A stretch of 8,030 bases of DNA from assembly GCA_902787595.1 (NCBI GenBank), contig CADAHD010000219.1:1-8030 (forward strand), given 5' to 3'. This DNA is from an uncultured Lachnospiraceae bacterium. Its GTDB lineage: Bacteria > Bacillota_A > Clostridia > Lachnospirales > Lachnospiraceae. Position numbers and translations under genes: made by a program. Below the pieces are notes generated by a model. The model ran no database searches, was not told the DNA's origin, and saw only the letters and a list, made by a program, of their open reading frames with translations. Positions 6,745 to 8,030 of this stretch are shown here, in pieces; positions within the stretch are counted from its first letter, which is position 1, and each line of letters begins with the position of its first letter.

Positions 6745-7884
6745 TCAGTTACAGACAAGCCCGAATTTATCCCTGATATCCCTGTTAACTCTGGCAACTC
6801 TCACATAGTTTCTCATGGTTTCAGGAGAACAATGCCCCGCTAAACGCATAGCTGATGCCTGATCCATTCCTGCAGCAATTGACTCTGTGATGATGGTTGC
6901 ACGAATTTTATGGGTGGAAAGATAGCGGATCCCAAGTGCTTTACAGGCTCTCTCCAGATGGCTGTTAATGGTCTGTGTTCTTAACGGATTTCCATTCCAC
7001 AAAAATACATAGGAATCCTTGTTTTCGGGTTTGGAAATCTTTTCAAGCACTTTTGCAGCCCGTTCTGTCACAGGTAAGGTCCGGCATCCCTCATCTCTGC
7101 CATTCTTTGTGTACGGCCTTAAAATGAGTGTACCCTCATCATCAACCAACTCACGCCTTATCGATACTTCCATGCGCTGAAGATCAAAGTCACTCCAATA
7201 GAGCGCTTTTACTTCGCCGATCCTTGCGCCAAGGCAGAACTGCATTACGATGACCAGATCCAACGGATCTCCCGACATCATAAGATAGTCGCATATCTGC
7301 TCTCTTTCTTCCAGGGTATAAGTCTTGTCCGCCGTACTTTCCTGAGCTTTGAACTTCAGACCGTCTGAACTGAGCCCTTTAGCAATATTGGCTTCAGCAA
7401 GATTGTGGTCATAAGCGAATGCTTTGCGTCGCATGCATCTGCCCTTTGTTATCTCTTTGAAATGCTCTTTCAGGTCTTTAGGCGTGATCTCTGCAATAGG
7501 AGCCTGGGCGATGGGATAAGGCTTGAAATGCTTTTCCCAGTCACATTCGTTTTTGCGGATGGTATGTTTTGCCAGATCCTCATCTTCACGCCGTTCGGAC
7601 ATCCATGCCTGATATACATCGGTCAGGGTGGCTTTTGCGGACTTGCCTCTTAAGTTGTCAAAGATCTTGTCGATCAGAGCGTCCTCGGTGGCAGCGTTCA
7701 GCCTTTTGGGCAGTCCATACTGAAGCTGGATCACGGCCGGGACTATATGGTAGTAATTCCGGGCGGATTCCTGATAGGAGATACTGATCGGTTTTCCGTA
7801 GATGCTCTCAATGATTTTTCTCTTCGTCATATTATCGTTTTCAAGCATCTTCATCGCAAGCTCAAGCATATCATTTTTGTACAT
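6745..7884 (-). CDS. Tyrosine recombinase / phage-type integrase
   Basis: A 379-residue site-specific recombinase of the tyrosine (lambda Int/Tn916 Int-like) family, expected to integrate and excise the element at the adjacent tRNA-Glu. The full catalytic set is visible: Arg221 in GARIGEV, Lys260 in the beta-hairpin, His325 and Arg328 in THKIR, His351 in LAGHCS, and nucleophile Tyr360 (codon 6805-6807). The N-terminal part (about 85-180) is a core-binding SAM-like domain, and before it is an unusual N-terminus in place of the common AP2-like arm domain. The core-binding domain seems short: RKAFAYDHNLAEANIAKG looks as if about 20 residues of helix are missing after KAF. The start ATG is supported by AGAGG nine bases upstream and an in-frame stop just before it. 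The stop faces the tRNA terminator. Probably active if the short domain still folds. Confidence 0.93.
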   Translation of the reverse strand: MYKNDMLELAMKMLENDNMTKRKIIESIYGKPISISYQESARNYYHIVPAVIQLQYGLPKRLNAATEDALIDKIFDNLRGKSAKATLTDVYQAWMSERREDEDLAKHTIRKNECDWEKHFKPYPIAQAPIAEITPKDLKEHFKEITKGRCMRRKAFAYDHNLAEANIAKGLSSDGLKFKAQESTADKTYTLEEREQICDYLMMSGDPLDLVIVMQFCLGARIGEVKALYWSDFDLQRMEVSIRRELVDDEGTLILRPYTKNGRDEGCRTLPVTERAAKVLEKISKPENKDSYVFLWNGNPLRTQTINSHLERACKALGIRYLSTHKIRATIITESIAAGMDQASAMRLAGHCSPETMRNYVRVARVNRDIRDKFGLVCN

Positions 7885-7893
7885 GGTTTTCTA

Positions 7894-7898
7894 CCTCT
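7894..7898 (-). promoter_or_regulatory. Ribosome binding site of the integrase gene
   Basis: AGAGG on the minus strand, nine bases before the ATG at 7884. In-frame TAG codons occur within this leader, so no longer N-terminus is possible. Confidence 0.65.
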
Positions 7899-7982
7899 AA
7901 ATCTGTTCTTTGGAGTTATATGAGAAAAATTGTTCAAAACACGGGTATGCCGGGGATACGGAGCTGTTTCTGCAGACTGATC

Positions 7983-8017
7983 TTTCGGAGTGGGCGTTCT
8001 TTGCCCACGGAGCGAAA
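7983..8017. other. Interrupted inverted repeat upstream of the integrase
   Basis: GTGGGC (7990-7995) pairs with GCCCAC (8003-8008) around a 7-base loop. After a small internal loop, TTTCG (7983-7987) pairs with CGAAA (8013-8017). No T-run follows on either strand, so it does not look like an intrinsic terminator. It could be an operator, a recombination site or an RNA hairpin. The rest of the 146 bp between the integrase and the right edge shows no well-supported gene. Confidence 0.4.
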
Positions 8018-8030
8018 AGCAAACTTGATA

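Larger units (their letters stand above)
6632..8030. mobile_element. One end of a tRNA-Glu-integrated element (partial)
   Basis: A tRNA gene, a repeated tRNA 3' end and a convergent tyrosine recombinase within about 90 bp are the typical end of an integrative element or genomic island. The element would extend beyond the right edge, and the far attachment site is not visible. The call is inferred from gene arrangement; no cargo is in the window, so plasmid-like, conjugative and prophage types cannot be told apart. Confidence 0.65.

Noticed and set aside
7934..8029. Minus-strand open frame ending TGA at 7934-7936, possible 3' end of a gene upstream of the integrase.
   Set aside because: Only about 31 codons are visible, no motif is recognised, and another frame on the same strand is also open, so openness is not evidence here.
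7920..8030. Plus-strand open frame starting ATG at 7920 with GGAG four bases upstream, running off the right edge (37 codons).
   Set aside because: The spacing is short, the peptide is rich in Arg and Cys with no recognisable domain, and it includes the inverted repeat. It cannot be judged without more sequence.

Overview
The window looks like a chromosomal segment from an anaerobic Firmicute, most likely Clostridia and possibly Lachnospiraceae, joined to the end of an integrative element. The assignment rests on heavy use of ATA (Ile) and AGA/AGG (Arg) codons at moderate GC, an [FeFe]-hydrogenase-like protein fused to a chemoreceptor tail, and ABC exporters with clostridial-type accessory domains. 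It is inference from protein character, not a database match.

Layout. Bases 1-4471 hold two co-directional ABC exporter subunits. The first lacks its 5' end and ends in a DUF1854-like extension. The second starts with a PH-like region and a zinc ribbon. Both nucleotide-binding domains look catalytically intact, so they probably form a heterodimeric exporter of unknown substrate. A short gap with two small tandem repeats and a possible promoter leads to a 641-residue soluble protein (4564-6489). It combines a ferredoxin-like region, an H-cluster-type domain, a further Fe-S domain and a methyl-accepting chemotaxis signalling hairpin. This is best read as a redox or H2 sensor rather than a bulk hydrogenase.

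Bases 6517-6701 form a separate unit: promoter, tRNA-Glu(CTC) and a strong intrinsic terminator. The tRNA 3' end is tandemly repeated. A tyrosine recombinase (6745-7884, minus strand) faces the tRNA, the usual arrangement at the end of a tRNA-integrated island. The element would continue past the right edge.

The most unusual features are an exact 66-bp in-frame tandem duplication of a transmembrane segment in the first exporter, the duplicated tRNA 3' end, and the hydrogenase-like/chemoreceptor fusion, which lacks the usual proton-transfer cysteine and one ferredoxin cysteine. Four tandem duplications (66, 11, 13 and 22 bp) lie within 6.7 kb, so either local slippage or assembly error should be considered. 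No CRISPR array, rRNA or insertion sequence is visible.
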